A DNA stretch of 64,000 nucleotides. Origin: G963665495 sp963667575 (GTDB lineage: Bacteria; Desulfobacterota; Desulfovibrionia; Desulfovibrionales; Desulfovibrionaceae). The position numbers and the translations under genes were made by a program. Below, one piece after another: positions 18,527-26,860 of the stretch (within the stretch, counting starts at the first letter, position 1; every line of letters begins with the position of its first letter). The stretch is taken from contig CAXXHY010000011.1 of assembly GCA_963667575.2 (NCBI GenBank), positions 124,001 through 188,000 on the forward strand. Direction: 5' to 3'. Below the pieces are notes generated by a model. The model did no database searches. It worked only from the letters and a program-made list of their open reading frames with translations, and was not told the origin of the DNA.

Positions 18527-19515
18527 ATGGCAACGATACGAAAACGAGGTGCGTCACAGTGGGAAGCGCGTATTCGTAAGCGCGGTTGGCCTGTAACTTG
18601 CAAACTTTCACGACAAAATACGATGCTACAAAGTGGGCTCGCGAAATCGAGTCTGAAATGGACCGGGGCATCTTTGTCTCCAGGGTGGAAGCCGAGTCCA
18701 CCACGCTTTTCGAAGCCCTTGACCGTTACATCGAGGAACACGCGCCTAAGCTCTCCGATTCCAAGCGTGAGGAAGACCGTGCGCGGGCCATTCAGCGTCG
18801 TCCGTTGGCCTCTCGGTTCATGGCCACCATCAAAGCCAAAGACATTGCCGCATTCATCAAAGTCCGCCAGGACGAAGGCGTCGGCCCCAATACCATCCGG
18901 CTCGATCTGGCGCTACTTTCCAAGCTGTTCGAGATAGCGGCCACAGACTGGGGCATGGAAAGCCTGGCCAACCCGGTCAAACGCGCCAACAAGCCCAAAT
19001 TGCCCGCAGGACGGTCACGCCGGCTGGAGGACGACGAAGAGGAACGCCTTCTGCCCGTATGCGATCCGCGTTTTGCCCTTGTGGTCAGATTCGCCCTGGA
19101 AACGGCCATGCGCCGCGAAGAGATAGCCACCATGGACTGGACTCAGGTGGACCTGAAAAATCGTTCTGTCCTCCTGCCACGCACCAAAAACGGCGAATCC
19201 CGAACCGTGCCGCTGTCACCTGCCGCACTCGACATTCTCCATTCTCTCTCCCGCTCTATTTCGGGTTCGGTCTTCGGCATGAGCAAAGCCCAGATCACCC
19301 GTCATATGCTTATAGCCACCAGAAAGGCTGAAATCGAAGATTTTCGATTTCACGATCTGAGGCACGAGGCCGTAAGCCGTTTGTTCGAAAACACGGACCT
19401 GGATGTGATGGAAATCCGGGCAATATCCGGGCACAAGTCCATGCAGATGCTGGCGCGGTATAGTCATTTACGGGCAGGGAGGCTGGCGGATAGGTTGGCT
19501 GGGAAGGGGAGGTAA
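18527..19515 (+). pseudogene. int: Tyrosine integrase, frameshifted near its 5' end
   Basis: The first ~25 codons (MATIRKRGASQWEARIRKRG, a typical phage/IME integrase start) are in a different frame from the remaining ~305. Restoring one A in the run at about 18601-18603 would give a continuous protein of about 329 aa that runs on as KTFTTKYDATKWAREIE. The catalytic domain has the expected residues: Arg in TAMRREE, HDLRHEA, the His in SGHKS and the nucleophile Tyr in ARYSHLRAGR. It would excise and integrate the element at tRNA-Leu. Either the gene is inactive, or the missing base is a sequencing error. An internal TTG at 18586 could start a shorter protein lacking the arm-binding domain. Confidence 0.85.
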
Positions 19516-19539
19516 GAAGTAAAAATTTTTAATAATACT

Positions 19540-20220
19540 TCAGTGAGGAAAAAGATATGGCTCGAACTTGTCGATTTCATGTAAATAACATGGATTTACA
19601 ACGGGAAGGTTTTTGCATTCTCTTCGTATAATGGGGGCTATTTCAGCGTTTATCAATCCTTGCCATAGAGCTGGATATAGCTGTCTTAAAATGAAAAGAA
19701 CAAACATAACTGGTGTAAATAGTACTCCACAACCTAGTCTAAGGTCATTTTTGTATCCAATGTGCAAGTGAGAAGCAGGGTGTATGCCTGGATTGTGCTG
19801 GTCAGGTCTATATTCATACCGTATCGGAGTAACATGTTCCTTTGCTCCCTGTTCGTATAGATACTGCTCATATTCTTGTAAGAAAGCGTCACCTACCTCT
19901 TCGTAACAAAAATCTAAATCAGAAAGATAGTTTTGGTAAGTCAAACTATAGTATGGACACTCTAGGTAAGAAAAACAGACATAATCTTCAACATTTAAAA
20001 TCTTATTTTCAAAACAAATCATAGAGTTATCTTCGAAAATGAATGTATAGAAATGATTTTGGAAAACTATTTTCCAGTGCTCCTCGTAATCCAAATTTCT
20101 GAAAAATGCCCCAGGATTTTTTGGGTTCGCCTGATTTCGATTATACTCCTTTAGAATCCCGATGTTTTTCAAAAAGGTACTGCATTCATTTAACTGTGCA
20201 TGGTAGAGCGATTTTTTCAT
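19540..20220 (-). CDS. DUF2290-like protein, partner of helicase
   Basis: 226 aa. The C-terminal segment (IRRECKNLPVVNPCYLHEID) and overall make-up resemble the uncharacterised DUF2290 family; this is recognition from memory and not certain. The protein is rich in aromatic residues and acidic patches and has one hydrophobic stretch (CGVLFTPVMFVLFILRQLY, about residues 165-183). Its start overlaps the stop of the upstream helicase gene by 4 bp, so the two are translated together. Low GC compared with core genes indicates acquisition. Function unknown; see the helicase entry for the defence hypothesis. Confidence 0.6.
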   Translation of the reverse strand: MKKSLYHAQLNECSTFLKNIGILKEYNRNQANPKNPGAFFRNLDYEEHWKIVFQNHFYTFIFEDNSMICFENKILNVEDYVCFSYLECPYYSLTYQNYLSDLDFCYEEVGDAFLQEYEQYLYEQGAKEHVTPIRYEYRPDQHNPGIHPASHLHIGYKNDLRLGCGVLFTPVMFVLFILRQLYPALWQGLINAEIAPIIRRECKNLPVVNPCYLHEIDKFEPYLFPH

Positions 20221-22295
20221 TTTTTTCGCCCTTTCTCTCGATTTCGGCTCTCTACTAATTCACGAATTTTATCAATGCCTATCTGGCTGGCAAGCTTTTC
20301 AAATTCTTTCTCTGCTTCAATATCAGAATATTTATCTAATTCCATATCATCTTTGATCATATTTACGGGGTCAGTATAGGTGAATTCCATGTTAGGAAAA
20401 AAAGATTTAGCTCTATCAACCTCTTCCTCGAAAAAAGTAGCATTATCTCTAATTCCAGTAATGTGTACCCAGCCTTTGGCTCGTGTAAGGGCAGTAAATA
20501 TCATATTACGGTCGCTTTTGCGGGCATAATTACCAGAGACTGCATCAACTCCCAGCACATACACTGAATACGATTCATTCCCCTTAGCTTTGTTTATAGT
20601 TGAAAGAGTAACCTTTCCTTCCTGCTCGAAGTCCCGAACGCCATAAGTATCTTGGTGATTATTGTTGCTTTGTATGCCTTTGTCGAGAAGCTCCTCAGCC
20701 ATTCTATTTAGGTACATTTTTGCATGTCTGTTGTCTAATGATACGACTAAAATATCATCTGGACGCAGCCCTGACGCTAAATCTTTTTGTATCCTGCTTA
20801 CAACGTGCTTAATCTCACTATCTGAATTTTCAAAAGTTTTTACAGAGATTATTTCATCGCAAGTTTGGGATTCTGATACAGACTTGAGGCTGTTTTCTTC
20901 GGGGCGAAATATAACCATCGAATCACCAACTTTGAAGTTTCCTTTATGAACTTCATATCCCATGCTTTCCCATCTTTCTTTGGTTTCAAGCATTTGAGCA
21001 ATTCTTCCACCACTATAGAGTCCAAATCCCAGAGCATGTGCACAAACTATAATCTCTCGTGGGTTTCTATAACACTTATAAAGGACTATGTCGTCTTCTG
21101 AGCTTTCTATGTCATTACCAACAACTTCTTGCATTGAAGGAAGAAATGTTTGAAAGATATTTTGCAGTTCATCATACGCCCAAGTGGTTCTATTATATTT
21201 TGTTGATTTTGCAACAAGTCTCACAAAAGCATTAGGAAAATCTTGCCCTTCATCAATAAAAGAATAGTCATAAGTAATGGACGGGTCTGGTTTCTCCTTT
21301 AAAAATGTTTTGCAAATTTCATCAAAAGGATTCCCTCCCAATTCTCGTGCTTGAGAGAGTGTCAATGGGGTAACTCCGTTTGCCAAGCATGCTTCGTAAT
21401 ATACACCGGGAGCTGCACGCCCTCCCCAAGAATGCATTACTTTGATGCCATTCTCAAAATCCGGACTGCCATCTGAAAATTGTCTATAAAATCTAGTGAT
21501 AAGTCGTTGTACGTGCTGATATAGGCTCTTAGTATGAAAGGTAAAAAGGATTTTTGCATGTGGATTTTCAATATGGGTTAGGGCAGCCTTCATTGCCAGT
21601 ATCACTGTTTTTCCAGATCCAGCTAGCCCTCGAATTCTTTGAACCCCTTTCTTTGAGATCATGTATCCATGGCGTTGTTGGTTATCAAATTTAGTTATTT
21701 CTGCTTCTAGTTTATTTGCGATATCTCCCCTTGACCCAGATTCAACTCCTTTGCGTGGCTTAACTCTCACTAAAACATTAGCACCGTCGATTGTTCCTAT
21801 CAGTCTATTATAGGTTTCATCATCTATGGAGGCCGATCCATCATTAAATGACTCGATTAGCATATGATTTGTGCGAGCAATTAGAGTTTCTGTCTCAATA
21901 TTATTGCACTCCACTTCCATGTTCGGACAAAATAGCACTGCCTCTACGTCAAATCGCAATTTTTTACGCCCGATTTTTAGGTCTTTTTCTCTGACAAGTT
22001 TAGAGTATATATGGTTGTAGAGAATATCTAACTGTTCAAGTTCGTTTTCAATGTCCTCACAATCCTTTCGTGCGTCTGACAGCCCTATAAGAAAAACTCC
22101 CCGATTTTGTGATACAACAAGAAGTTTTGATCTAACGATATCGCCTTCAGTTGTATTAAATATTGGGAAATCAAGAAAAACATGTGTAGTTCCTAGTTTC
22201 AGACTGATCTCATTTTTTTTTATAAGGTCTATAACGAGACAAGCAAGAGGTAAGTTATTGAACGAGTTCTCATCAGGTATAAAGAAGAGTGACAT
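20217..22295 (-). CDS. Superfamily I (UvrD-like) helicase with extra N-terminal domain
   Basis: 692 aa. Residues from about 220 onward form an SF1 ATPase: Walker A in GLAGSGKTVI, Walker B in YDYSFIDEGQDFP, and the late motifs VTLSTINKAKGNES and IFTALTRAKGWVHI. The first ~215 residues are not helicase; the segment RFDVEAVLFCPN recalls a nuclease-like (NERD/PD-(D/E)XK) strand, but a full active site cannot be assigned. The gene is AT-rich relative to the core and is coupled to the downstream DUF2290-like gene. Helicase plus small partner on a mobile element is a common layout for anti-phage systems, so a defence role is inferred. Confidence 0.85.
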   Translation of the reverse strand: MSLFFIPDENSFNNLPLACLVIDLIKKNEISLKLGTTHVFLDFPIFNTTEGDIVRSKLLVVSQNRGVFLIGLSDARKDCEDIENELEQLDILYNHIYSKLVREKDLKIGRKKLRFDVEAVLFCPNMEVECNNIETETLIARTNHMLIESFNDGSASIDDETYNRLIGTIDGANVLVRVKPRKGVESGSRGDIANKLEAEITKFDNQQRHGYMISKKGVQRIRGLAGSGKTVILAMKAALTHIENPHAKILFTFHTKSLYQHVQRLITRFYRQFSDGSPDFENGIKVMHSWGGRAAPGVYYEACLANGVTPLTLSQARELGGNPFDEICKTFLKEKPDPSITYDYSFIDEGQDFPNAFVRLVAKSTKYNRTTWAYDELQNIFQTFLPSMQEVVGNDIESSEDDIVLYKCYRNPREIIVCAHALGFGLYSGGRIAQMLETKERWESMGYEVHKGNFKVGDSMVIFRPEENSLKSVSESQTCDEIISVKTFENSDSEIKHVVSRIQKDLASGLRPDDILVVSLDNRHAKMYLNRMAEELLDKGIQSNNNHQDTYGVRDFEQEGKVTLSTINKAKGNESYSVYVLGVDAVSGNYARKSDRNMIFTALTRAKGWVHITGIRDNATFFEEEVDRAKSFFPNMEFTYTDPVNMIKDDMELDKYSDIEAEKEFEKLASQIGIDKIRELVESRNREKGRKK

Positions 22296-22365
22296 TATTA
22301 AATCCTATTATGCTACTAAAGTGTATAGAATATTTGTAACGATATAGCGAGTAAGAAGAAGCCTT

Positions 22366-23022
22366 CTACTTCAATATAGTAAGAGACTCACGCAGTCCAC
22401 TAAGAAAACTTTTAACAAAAACCATCTCTTTGCCACGAAGATCTCTTCCTCCAGGTAATATGGCAAGCTGCTCACACTCCCTCTCCAACTCGCCTGAGTT
22501 ATGAAGTTTGTGGATTCGTGCTATTAAAGCTTCACGGTGCGGCATCATGCATTTATACTCATCCAGCAAAGCTTGCCTTTGAACTTTGTATACCGTCGCA
22601 AGATCAAAAACGTCTCTGGCTGTAAATTCTTCGCCCCGATAATGTATTTTCTTGGCAATGGTCTCGATGGGATCTTCCACGAATACACTGTATCCGCATA
22701 TTTCCCTACGCGAGGCTTTGCAGGAAGAAACCTGCCCGGCGCAGATAAAATCAACCTCGCCCCGGTCTTTGAATGTCAGACGGATGTAATTGGCTTGTTC
22801 GGCATACCGGTGGACTGAATCTTCAACCGCGTCGTTTACGCGTGGAGAAAGATAGGTCAAAATTTGGGCATCCTTTATGAAAATATCGATGTCTTTACTT
22901 TCGCGATGGTTGAATTGCAGCATCAGAGACGTCCCCCCACCGAAGCTCCAGGAAGTATCCGGAATCTTGGTGCTCTGAATTTGCATCATGGCTTTATGAA
23001 AGAGCCATTTCCAATTGTCCAT
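22366..23022 (-). CDS. AbiEii/AbiGii-like nucleotidyltransferase toxin
   Basis: 218 aa. The N-terminal FGGGTSLMLQFNHRESKDIDIF matches the minimal-nucleotidyltransferase signature (GG...S then D-x-D) of AbiEii-type toxins, which transfer nucleotides to tRNA or other targets. Catalytic Asp residues are present (DIDIF near 42-46, and the third carboxylate in EVDFIC). The start overlaps the upstream partner gene by 29 bp. It is probably the toxin of a toxin-antitoxin or abortive-infection pair carried by the element. Size is a little short for AbiEii proteins. Confidence 0.78.
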   Translation of the reverse strand: MDNWKWLFHKAMMQIQSTKIPDTSWSFGGGTSLMLQFNHRESKDIDIFIKDAQILTYLSPRVNDAVEDSVHRYAEQANYIRLTFKDRGEVDFICAGQVSSCKASRREICGYSVFVEDPIETIAKKIHYRGEEFTARDVFDLATVYKVQRQALLDEYKCMMPHREALIARIHKLHNSGELERECEQLAILPGGRDLRGKEMVFVKSFLSGLRESLTILK

Positions 23023-23305
23023 GCAGCAACTCGATAAATTTTTTGGATTGATGTACTTCGGGTAATTGGGAGTGAATCTGCTCGAGCATTTCGGGAGTGA
23101 GATGGTTTTCTTTCATAAAATCAACGAGGTAATCAACTGGCAATTCTGAGAAAAATGCCCGCAGGTGGTAACGCCATGACTCCAACAGGTTGGCGTTCTG
23201 TTCTTTAAAAATCCGAACAAGGGTTTGCTCGTCTATGGCGTCCTTATAGGAAACATTCAGGGCGACAACCACGGCGGCAGTGGCTGAAAGCGTATTGTTC
23301 GGCAT
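22994..23305 (-). CDS. Putative antitoxin partner of the AbiEii-like protein
   Basis: 103 aa, mainly alpha-helical by composition, with no DNA-binding motif I can identify. It lies immediately upstream of and overlaps the nucleotidyltransferase gene by 29 bp, which is the usual antitoxin position. I do not recognise it as AbiEi. The antitoxin role is inferred only from position. Confidence 0.6.
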   Translation of the reverse strand: MPNNTLSATAAVVVALNVSYKDAIDEQTLVRIFKEQNANLLESWRYHLRAFFSELPVDYLVDFMKENHLTPEMLEQIHSQLPEVHQSKKFIELLHGQLEMALS

Positions 23306-23455
23306 ATCTTTCCCTTTGCTACTTCTTGCTTTTGGTCTCTGTTTCGACTTACCGTAATTCTATGCCCAGGCGTTAAGCGTTTGCAAGGGAAAACACGACA
23401 AGCTCTTTAATCAATAATTTCAAAATTCAAGATTAACGAGAGCTATCTGTCAGAA

Positions 23456-23740
23456 CTATCGGATTTCATAATCCAAACCCATCATCTCTCCCCCTACTTC
23501 TCTCCAGCCGCATGCGCCTAAACGCAATTTCACGTTCTCCAAAATAGCGTTCAAGCGCTGCAATAGCGGCTCCAAGTCCTTGTAGAATGCGCTGAGCTGC
23601 TGGATTTCGGCTGTGTGTTGGTGCATGGTTGCTGTCAGTTGTTGGATGGCCTGGTCCTGCTGGGTTTGTCTGGTCCGGAGTTCCTGGTCCAGCTTTTCCA
23701 ATCCTTCCAGCAAGTGGCGTTCGAGTTCGGTCATGCTCAT
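23456..23740 (-). CDS. MbeD/MobD-like mobilization protein, nested in relaxase gene
   Basis: 94 aa. Gln/Glu-rich and predicted coiled coil (TRQTQQDQAIQQLTATMHQH), like MbeD of ColE1-type plasmids, which takes part in mobilization and entry exclusion. Nearly the whole gene lies inside the 3' part of the relaxase gene in another frame, and its start is 3 bp downstream of the mbeB-like stop. This mirrors the nested mbeB/mbeD arrangement of ColE1. Confidence 0.7.
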   Translation of the reverse strand: MSMTELERHLLEGLEKLDQELRTRQTQQDQAIQQLTATMHQHTAEIQQLSAFYKDLEPLLQRLNAILENVKLRLGACGWREVGGEMMGLDYEIR

Positions 23741-25001
23741 GGTTTACTCCAGTTTGAGAACTTTCTGATTGTGATAGGTCCAGTCGGTTTTGACAGTCAT
23801 TCCTTTGGGCAGCAGGATGAATCTGCCGTTCTCCTCTTCCAACAATTCGAGGCCCCAGGTTTTTTCCTTGAGTATCGCGATGCTGTTCCTCAGGCGTTCC
23901 TGCTCTGTTGCCAACTCCCTGACCCGGATGGCCATCAACTCGGTCATACCCCATGCGCCGAAGGTTATGCCCAGCATCAGGCATAGGCCGAGCATGGCTG
24001 TCTGGAAAAAGCTCCGAGCTATGGTCTTGCGGAACAGCGCATTCCTGTTCTCCAGTTCCTGGAGCTGGCCAGAAATTTTCTGATTCCAAGGCTGGAGTTG
24101 CGCATTTATAGCGTTCGCGGTTGTATCCAGCGCGTTTTGCAATAACGCGTTCAAGCTCGTTTGAAAGGTCTCGAATTCTTCTTGCGCGATCCTCTCCAGA
24201 TTCTGCCGGTCCTGGTCGATTTTCTCTTTGAGTTTGCTGCTCAAGTCGCCAATGCTCACAGTAGATTGCTCCTTTCATGCGGATACGGTCGCCCGAGTCC
24301 GGATCCATGACAGTCAGATAGTTCTTGCCCAGGCGGGGCGTTTCAAGCCCAGCCTCGTAGAGGGCATTGACAAGTTCGGTCCTGTTGGTGACGAGCCCTG
24401 CTTCGATGCGTTGGGTGACGTAGGTGTGAATGAGCTGGCGCGGATCTTCCTTGGCGTCCTCTTTGCTCGCCTTGCCCCAGCGTATCATTCGCGCTTGATG
24501 CAAATCAGTGTGGGCAGGCGTATAGGCCCGCGCGCGTTCCGGATCATCCGGCTTGGCCCAGCCTTCGCGCCAGTTGAAAAGGTCACGGAATACGTCGAAA
24601 TGTTTTTGCCATCCCGGCGGACACGGATTGAAGGCCTTGCCAGTGTGCAGTTCCGTACGCGGGATGACAAAATGCAGTTCGTGGTGGTCGGCGTGCGTAT
24701 GCCGTACCCATAGGATGTCGTACTGATCCGGCTGCAGTCCGGCGAAGGCCACGGATTCGAACGAATCCATCACCGCTTTTTCCTTTTCTGGAGTAATTTC
24801 CTCTCCAGGAGCCCAGGACAGGACTCCGGCAGTAAACTTCCAGGTGCGATCCTGCGAATCAATCAATTCGCGCGTGGTGTCCGGATCTCCGCGCAAGACC
24901 GCAGGCGGATCTTCATCACGTCCGGGGTAGTCCATCCGGATGAGATAGTTAATCGGACCGCTGCCCGCGCCTTTTCCATGCGGGAATACTTTCATGTACA
25001 T
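23466..25001 (-). CDS. MbeA/MobA-type relaxase
   Basis: 511 aa. The first ~250 residues form the relaxase domain: MKVFPHGKGAGSGPINYLI, a likely catalytic region, and the HTHADHHELHFVIPR block that aligns with the metal-binding His cluster of MOB-P type relaxases. It would nick at oriT and lead the transferred strand into a recipient. The C-terminal ~200 residues are low-complexity and charged, as expected where two other genes are encoded in an overlapping frame. The start overlaps the mobC-like stop by 1 bp. Location of oriT was not determined; in ColE1 it lies upstream of mbeC. Confidence 0.85.
   Translation of the reverse strand: MYMKVFPHGKGAGSGPINYLIRMDYPGRDEDPPAVLRGDPDTTRELIDSQDRTWKFTAGVLSWAPGEEITPEKEKAVMDSFESVAFAGLQPDQYDILWVRHTHADHHELHFVIPRTELHTGKAFNPCPPGWQKHFDVFRDLFNWREGWAKPDDPERARAYTPAHTDLHQARMIRWGKASKEDAKEDPRQLIHTYVTQRIEAGLVTNRTELVNALYEAGLETPRLGKNYLTVMDPDSGDRIRMKGAIYCEHWRLEQQTQRENRPGPAESGEDRARRIRDLSNELERVIAKRAGYNRERYKCATPALESENFWPAPGTGEQECAVPQDHSSELFPDSHARPMPDAGHNLRRMGYDRVDGHPGQGVGNRAGTPEEQHRDTQGKNLGPRIVGRGERQIHPAAQRNDCQNRLDLSQSESSQTGVNHEHDRTRTPLAGRIGKAGPGTPDQTNPAGPGHPTTDSNHAPTHSRNPAAQRILQGLGAAIAALERYFGEREIAFRRMRLERSRGRDDGFGL
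23744..24259 (-). CDS. MbeB-like mobilization protein, nested in relaxase gene
   Basis: 171 aa. An N-terminal helix (MSIGDLSSKLKEKIDQDRQN), long coiled coil, and a transmembrane segment (about residues 90-110, AMLGLCLMLGITFGAW) are features of MbeB, which tethers the relaxosome to the membrane or coupling protein. The gene lies entirely inside the relaxase gene in an alternative frame. Confidence 0.75.
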   Translation of the reverse strand: MSIGDLSSKLKEKIDQDRQNLERIAQEEFETFQTSLNALLQNALDTTANAINAQLQPWNQKISGQLQELENRNALFRKTIARSFFQTAMLGLCLMLGITFGAWGMTELMAIRVRELATEQERLRNSIAILKEKTWGLELLEEENGRFILLPKGMTVKTDWTYHNQKVLKLE

Positions 25002-25294
25002 CAGGGCTCCTTGCGTAGTTCGCGCAGGATGGTTTCCAGCCTGCTCACGACCCGGACCGTGTCCAGTCCGCCTTTGTAGCTGTTTGCCCAGCGGGCAAGC
25101 TGGTTGAGGTTATTGCCGATACGGGCGAGCATTCTGATGCGTTCCTGCTCGTACGCGTTTTTTCTGATGCGAAAGCGTAAAATGCGGTGGCGGATCAGGT
25201 CGGCAACGGTCATTCCCGCAAGTGAGGCTTTGGCTTCAAAGCAAGCCTTTTCCTCCCGCGTAACGCGGAATTTGATCCACTGATCACGGCTCAT
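25001..25294 (-). CDS. mobC: MobC/MbeC-like relaxosome accessory protein
   Basis: 97 aa. The FRVTREEKACFEAKASLAGM start resembles a ribbon-helix-helix-like DNA-binding domain, and ARIGNNLNQLARWANSYKG is the hallmark motif of the MobC family. It helps open DNA at oriT for the relaxase. It overlaps the upstream gene's stop by 4 bp. Confidence 0.88.
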   Translation of the reverse strand: MSRDQWIKFRVTREEKACFEAKASLAGMTVADLIRHRILRFRIRKNAYEQERIRMLARIGNNLNQLARWANSYKGGLDTVRVVSRLETILRELRKEP

Positions 25295-26529
25295 GACGTA
25301 CTCTTTTGTCCGTAGTCGTTACGGGGATCCAAGGGGCGAGGCCCCTGGCCAGCTCCTGAGTGGGTGTGCCCACGAAGGGTAGGCTGGCTCTCCGGAATAC
25401 GTGAGGACGGTTCGTCCCTTTCCGCAGCGATTTTGTCCGGCCAGATTTGGGTTTTGTAATGGTTTTTCAGAAAGGCCTGTTGCGCATGAACTCCTATGAA
25501 CCGACCTTTTCCTCCAAGAATGGTGTTGATCTCTTCGGGTGCAAGTTTGGAACGCCAGACCTCGAAGTCCACTTCCATGCGCTGCTCTTGTGCGGCTTTC
25601 AATTGAGCGGCCTCCTCGATTTTATCCTTCTCATACTGCTCTTCAGGGGAGACGTAGTCGGTCGGCTTTCTGTAGCTTCCGTTTCGGCTCAGGCTGATGA
25701 ACACCCACTTCAGAGGGCTGGCAACTGGATTGCCTTTCGAATCAAGCATGTTTCCATGCTCGAGTTCCCATTCGGCGTAGTTGAGTCCGTCAATAAGGTG
25801 GTCGGGTGATTTGTTTATTTGCTGCAGCTTCTCAAGGATCTGCTGGATTTGACTGGTGCCGAAGCCTGCTTTGGCAAGGTTGGGCCAGTGAAAAGCGATA
25901 TCCTCCTCGCTGAGCGCCCTGATTGTGTTCGTTTTTTGCGGCTGCCCGATTAGATAGATAGAAGATTCTTTATCTATCTGATCTAAAGAGTGTCCGGGCT
26001 GTTGCTGAGGATGCACGCCAGGTTGTGCGCCAGCCTGCACGACAGGTTGCATTGGCAGAGTGACTTCCCGAATATGGGGACAAATCCGGTCGACCCGGAC
26101 TGTATGAATTGCGCCGTGCAAGGTTCCTTCCCGCGCCTGACGGCTGGAGACGATGTTCCTTTTCTGCAAACGCATTACGGCCCCCCGTACGGAATCACGG
26201 GTTACGGCCTGGCGGAAGTAGGCATAAATCCGCTGTGCGAGCCTGTCGTACGAGATAACTTTATCGCGCCTGCCCAGCAGCAAAGCGAGCAGGTTAATTT
26301 GCACGAATGAAAACCCGTACTCGCATTGCACACTTTTGGGATCAAGGTACATGCCAGCCTGTTCGCCAGCTTGTGTTTCAGGCTGCGCTTCAGGTTGTAC
26401 GGCAGGTTGCCTGCATGCCAGGCTGCACCCCAGAATGTACGTCAGGTTGCACGGATGCACGCAGGGTTGGCTGCCTATTTGTCCGCCAGGGTGCACGTCA
26501 GGCTGTTCATTGGAAAAACGGGAATCCAT
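25291..26529 (-). CDS. Putative winged-helix replication/regulatory protein of the element
   Basis: 412 aa. Residues about 65-150 (GFSFVQINLLALLLGRRDKV and following) look like a winged-helix DNA-binding domain. Two Gln/Pro/Val/His-rich stretches (about 8-60 and 165-185) are encoded by ~12-bp DNA repeats. The C-terminal half is helical and charged. A similar layout is seen in replication initiators of small mobilizable elements, but I cannot assign a family with confidence. It is followed directly by mobC (4-bp overlap) and preceded by the AlpA-like gene. Confidence 0.5.
   Translation of the reverse strand: MDSRFSNEQPDVHPGGQIGSQPCVHPCNLTYILGCSLACRQPAVQPEAQPETQAGEQAGMYLDPKSVQCEYGFSFVQINLLALLLGRRDKVISYDRLAQRIYAYFRQAVTRDSVRGAVMRLQKRNIVSSRQAREGTLHGAIHTVRVDRICPHIREVTLPMQPVVQAGAQPGVHPQQQPGHSLDQIDKESSIYLIGQPQKTNTIRALSEEDIAFHWPNLAKAGFGTSQIQQILEKLQQINKSPDHLIDGLNYAEWELEHGNMLDSKGNPVASPLKWVFISLSRNGSYRKPTDYVSPEEQYEKDKIEEAAQLKAAQEQRMEVDFEVWRSKLAPEEINTILGGKGRFIGVHAQQAFLKNHYKTQIWPDKIAAERDEPSSRIPESQPTLRGHTHSGAGQGPRPLDPRNDYGQKSTS
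26016..26051. repeat. Three 12-bp CAGGTTGCA-type repeats
   Basis: Three consecutive 12-bp units with consensus near ccaggttgtgc inside the winged-helix gene. They resemble the longer cluster at 26353-26517. Confidence 0.5.
26353..26517. repeat. Cluster of ~12-bp iteron-like repeats
   Basis: About ten degenerate copies of CAGGYTGYRC spaced mostly 12 bp apart, lying in the 5' coding part of the winged-helix gene, where they encode a Gln/Pro-rich stretch. Spacing near one helical turn fits a protein-binding array (iterons), but it could simply be an expanded low-complexity peptide. Confidence 0.5.
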
Positions 26530-26534
26530 ACCGC

Positions 26535-26795
26535 TTATCCCCGGCGTCTGTCGGTTTTCCGAGGTCTGCCGCGAGGTCTCGGACTCTCCGGACTCGGAAT
26601 GCTGTTTTGCGCATCCACGATTTTTTCATCTAGCCAGTCGTCAACCACCGTGTCCGGCCAAGCCAACCGCCGTCCGATTTTTATCGGGATAGGTACGGCT
26701 GCGTAGTTTTTACGGGCAAGGTGTCCTTGGATTGACGCGACAGTGCAGCCTAAAATTGCGGCTAGATCAGAAATATAGTATATTCGTTTTTTCAT
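26535..26795 (-). CDS. AlpA-like/MerR-type DNA-binding regulator or excisionase
   Basis: 86 aa. The first ~65 residues (ISDLAAILGCTVASIQGHLA, then IKIGRRLAWPDTVVDDWL) form the small winged helix-turn-helix typical of AlpA/excisionase-type proteins; the C-terminus is basic (PRGRPRKTDRR). The start at 26795 is chosen because ggaggcacac precedes it. It may direct excision or regulate the element's genes. Confidence 0.75.
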   Translation of the reverse strand: MKKRIYYISDLAAILGCTVASIQGHLARKNYAAVPIPIKIGRRLAWPDTVVDDWLDEKIVDAQNSIPSPESPRPRGRPRKTDRRRG

Positions 26796-26860
26796 GTGTG
26801 CCTCCATGGCTATTTACGAATAAGTGTGTCACATCTTTAATTACTCATTCTAGGTACGTA

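Noticed and set aside
18580..18610. Programmed -1 frameshift in the integrase gene
   Set aside because: The bases at the junction do not form an X XXY YYZ slippery site in the right frame and there is no obvious downstream hairpin.
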